44,917 bases of DNA from JAHDBG01 sp963922685 (lineage in GTDB: Bacteria > Pseudomonadota > Gammaproteobacteria > Chromatiales > Chromatiaceae): contig CAWUJM010000008.1 in assembly GCA_963922685.1 (NCBI GenBank), forward strand, positions 1-44,917, read 5' to 3'. How positions within the stretch are numbered: the first letter of the stretch is position 1; each line of letters starts with the position of its first letter. This document shows positions 43,701 to 44,917 of the stretch, piece after piece. The notes under the pieces were generated by a model. That model ran no database searches. It worked only from the letters and a program-made list of their open reading frames with translations, and was not told the DNA's origin. Both the position numbers and the translations under genes were made by a program.

Positions 43701-44318
43701 TCAGGTGGCAGCAGGGGCAGATTGAACCGCAAGCAGACGCTCCAGATAACGCGCCAGAATATCCACCTCCAGATTCACCCGGTCACCCGGCTGATAATAC
43801 ACAAAACAGGTTTCACGTAACGTGTGCGGGATAATATTCAGGCTGAAACTCGTATCAGTCACCTGATTGACGGTCAGACTGACGCCATCCAGCGTGACAG
43901 ATCCTTTTGGCGCGACATAGCGAGCCAGAGCAACTGGCATACTCACCGTAAAGCGCACGGATCGGGCATCATCGGTACGACTCAGGATCTCACCTGTCCC
44001 GTCCACGTGACCGGATACCCAGTGTCCACTCAGATAGCTCTGCAGGGTCAGTGCTTTTTCCAGGTTGACCGGACTGCCAATGGTTAATCCGCCCAGACTG
44101 GTGTGCGCCAGTGTCTCATTCGACACATCCGCATACAAGCTGACATCGTCCAGTTCAACGATAGTCAGACAGACGCCCTGTACCGCGATACTGTCGCCAA
44201 CCGCCAGACCGGTCTGATCCAGTCGACCGGTACCGATCTGCAGACGCAGGTCGCCGCCAGCAGGCTGTTGTGCCTGCAATGTGCCGACGGCCTGAATAAT
44301 GCCGGTAAACACAGGCAA
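43701..44318 (-). CDS. ribE: Riboflavin synthase, alpha subunit
   Basis: Riboflavin synthase makes riboflavin from two lumazine molecules by dismutation. The 205 residues form the expected two lumazine-binding repeats. The first starts at FTGIIQAVG with VQGVCLTIVE and SGHWVSGHVDGTGE, and the second has GSVTLDGVSLTV and FSLNIIPHTL. Trimer-forming residues at the C-terminus (LARYLERLL) are present. It begins 4 bases after the rpmG stop, so it may be read from the ribosomal-protein promoter. No FMN riboswitch was noticed upstream. Confidence 0.94.
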   Translation of the reverse strand: MPVFTGIIQAVGTLQAQQPAGGDLRLQIGTGRLDQTGLAVGDSIAVQGVCLTIVELDDVSLYADVSNETLAHTSLGGLTIGSPVNLEKALTLQSYLSGHWVSGHVDGTGEILSRTDDARSVRFTVSMPVALARYVAPKGSVTLDGVSLTVNQVTDTSFSLNIIPHTLRETCFVYYQPGDRVNLEVDILARYLERLLAVQSAPAAT

Positions 44319-44322
44319 TCCG

Positions 44323-44490
44323 TTATTTAATTTTGCCTTCTTTGTACATCACATGTCTGCGCGCGACCGGATCATATTTCTTCATTTCCAGCTTGCCTGC
44401 CATGTTACGCTTATTTCTGGTCGTGGTATAAAAGTGGCCGGTATCTGCAGATGAATTCATGCGAATCTTTTCGCGGACTGGTTTTGCCAT
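44323..44490 (-). CDS. rpmG: 50S ribosomal protein L33
   Basis: The 55-residue protein MAKPVREKIRMNSSADTGHF through YKEGKIK is the large-subunit protein L33. The pattern TRNKRNMAGKLEMKKYDPVARRHVMYKE matches the family in length and content. Cysteine pairs of the zinc-binding C+ form are absent, so this is the C-minus form usual in gammaproteobacteria. It lies 24 bases downstream of rpmB, the standard order. Confidence 0.95.
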   Translation of the reverse strand: MAKPVREKIRMNSSADTGHFYTTTRNKRNMAGKLEMKKYDPVARRHVMYKEGKIK

Positions 44491-44514
44491 AAGGTGATCC
44501 TCTTCGGACGGCTA

Positions 44515-44751
44515 TCAGATTTTATCGCCGCGTGCCCGCATCTCTGCCAGCACAGCGTCAATGCCTTTTTTATCAATCATCCGCATAGCGGCTGCGGACA
44601 GGCGCAGACGAATGAAACGTTGCTCACTTTCAACCCAGAAACGATGATAATGCAGATTAGGCAGAAAACGACGTTTGGTCTTACGATGTGAATGTGACAC
44701 ATTATGGCCACTCATCGGTCGTTTTCCGGTTACCTGGCAAACTTTAGACAT
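44515..44751 (-). CDS. rpmB: 50S ribosomal protein L28
   Basis: From Met at 44751 (MSKVCQVTGKRPMSG) the protein has 78 residues, the standard size of L28. A longer frame to 44808 has no family support. Conserved stretches are SHSHRKTKRRFLPNL and RLRLSAAAMRMIDKKGI. It is the first gene of the rpmB-rpmG unit. A candidate sigma-70 promoter lies about 70-95 bases upstream of the start. Confidence 0.96.
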   Translation of the reverse strand: MSKVCQVTGKRPMSGHNVSHSHRKTKRRFLPNLHYHRFWVESEQRFIRLRLSAAAMRMIDKKGIDAVLAEMRARGDKI

Positions 44752-44817
44752 GGTATCAATCCCGTCGATAATCAGCAGAAAACAGGTCTGGCCCATATTC
44801 AGGCGCAAAACCCAAGG

Positions 44818-44846
44818 AGCATAGCCAAAAACAGCCGGGGAAGCAA
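44818..44846 (-). promoter_or_regulatory. Candidate sigma-70 promoter for rpmB-rpmG
   Basis: On the minus strand TTGCTT (44841-44846) and TATGCT (44818-44823) are 17 bases apart, fair matches to TTGACA and TATAAT. The position, some 67 bases before the rpmB start, suits a short leader. This was found by eye only. Confidence 0.35.
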
Positions 44847-44863
44847 GAAAAAACCATGATGAT

Positions 44864-44878
44864 CAGCAATTCCCGCTG
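44864..44878 (-). repeat. 15-base repeat, complement of 39-53
   Basis: CAGCAATTCCCGCTG is the exact reverse complement of the sequence at 39-53. It lies 39 bases from the window end, in a non-coding stretch upstream of rpmB. The remaining bases to 44917 show no gene. Confidence 0.5.
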
Positions 44879-44917
44879 AAAAGTTGGTTGAGCGTCGCGA
44901 AGTGGTTTTTGAGGCGT

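Noticed and set aside
1..44917. tRNA or rRNA genes
   Set aside because: Gaps were read for cloverleaf and TTCGA loop patterns and rRNA stretches. Nothing convincing was seen, but no search tool was run.

Overview
The window is a chromosomal stretch of a gammaproteobacterium. The signs are pheT-ihfA-MerR synteny, 6S RNA directly upstream of the 5-formyltetrahydrofolate cyclo-ligase gene, a 4.5S SRP RNA, an RF2 gene with the classical +1 frameshift, Mla lipid-transport genes, a type II secretion operon and a UbiH-family hydroxylase. Species is not assigned. Genes are densely packed, mostly on the minus strand, with many 4-base or shorter overlaps. The gaps carry short palindromic repeats, and several genes are broken. 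No tRNA, rRNA, CRISPR array or intact insertion sequence was seen.

Layout from left to right. 239-6031 (minus) is a type II secretion operon. Read 5' to 3' it is a thioredoxin-like lipoprotein, then gspI, J, K, L, M, N and C. 6032-6716 is a decay zone holding an inverted-repeat scar and a Fic-domain remnant. 6717-9874 (minus) is peptide deformylase followed by two adjacent ABC-exporter membrane domains that both lack an ATPase domain, then a DsbA-like lipoprotein. xseA diverges from def. 11287-17385 is accessory: a truncated conserved hypothetical, an Rpn-type nuclease, a KGGVGR ParA-like ATPase-TPR gene interrupted by one in-frame TAG, and two unrecognised proteins. The most upstream of these sits 2 bases behind proA in an mlaD-mlaC-mlaB-proA operon that has no mlaFE.

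20107-29880 holds prfB, two nearly identical AAA-ATPase/PD-(D/E)XK genes (the second frameshifted), a UbiH-like hydroxylase, a SIMPL-domain protein, an FmdB zinc ribbon, aspS and a small membrane protein. gpmI diverges from a chorismate-utilising synthase pair that is AT-richer than its surroundings. That pair is followed by tsaE and ffs (4.5S RNA). A minus-strand run follows: ssrS (6S RNA), the cyclo-ligase, tkt and queE. 37965-44751 holds pheT-ihfA-merR (pheS is not adjacent), a YciK-like dehydrogenase, a DegP/DegQ-type protease, riboflavin synthase, rpmG and rpmB.

The strongest candidates for something new are four. First, a five-copy palindromic repeat family whose outer arms differ between loci but still pair within a copy. 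Second, the ATPase-less exporter pair in the def operon. Third, the KGGVGR ATPase cluster attached to the mla-proA operon. Fourth, the AAA-nuclease paralogues. The two ends of the window carry the same 15-base sequence in opposite orientation, which suggests this is an assembly contig ending at copies of one repeat.
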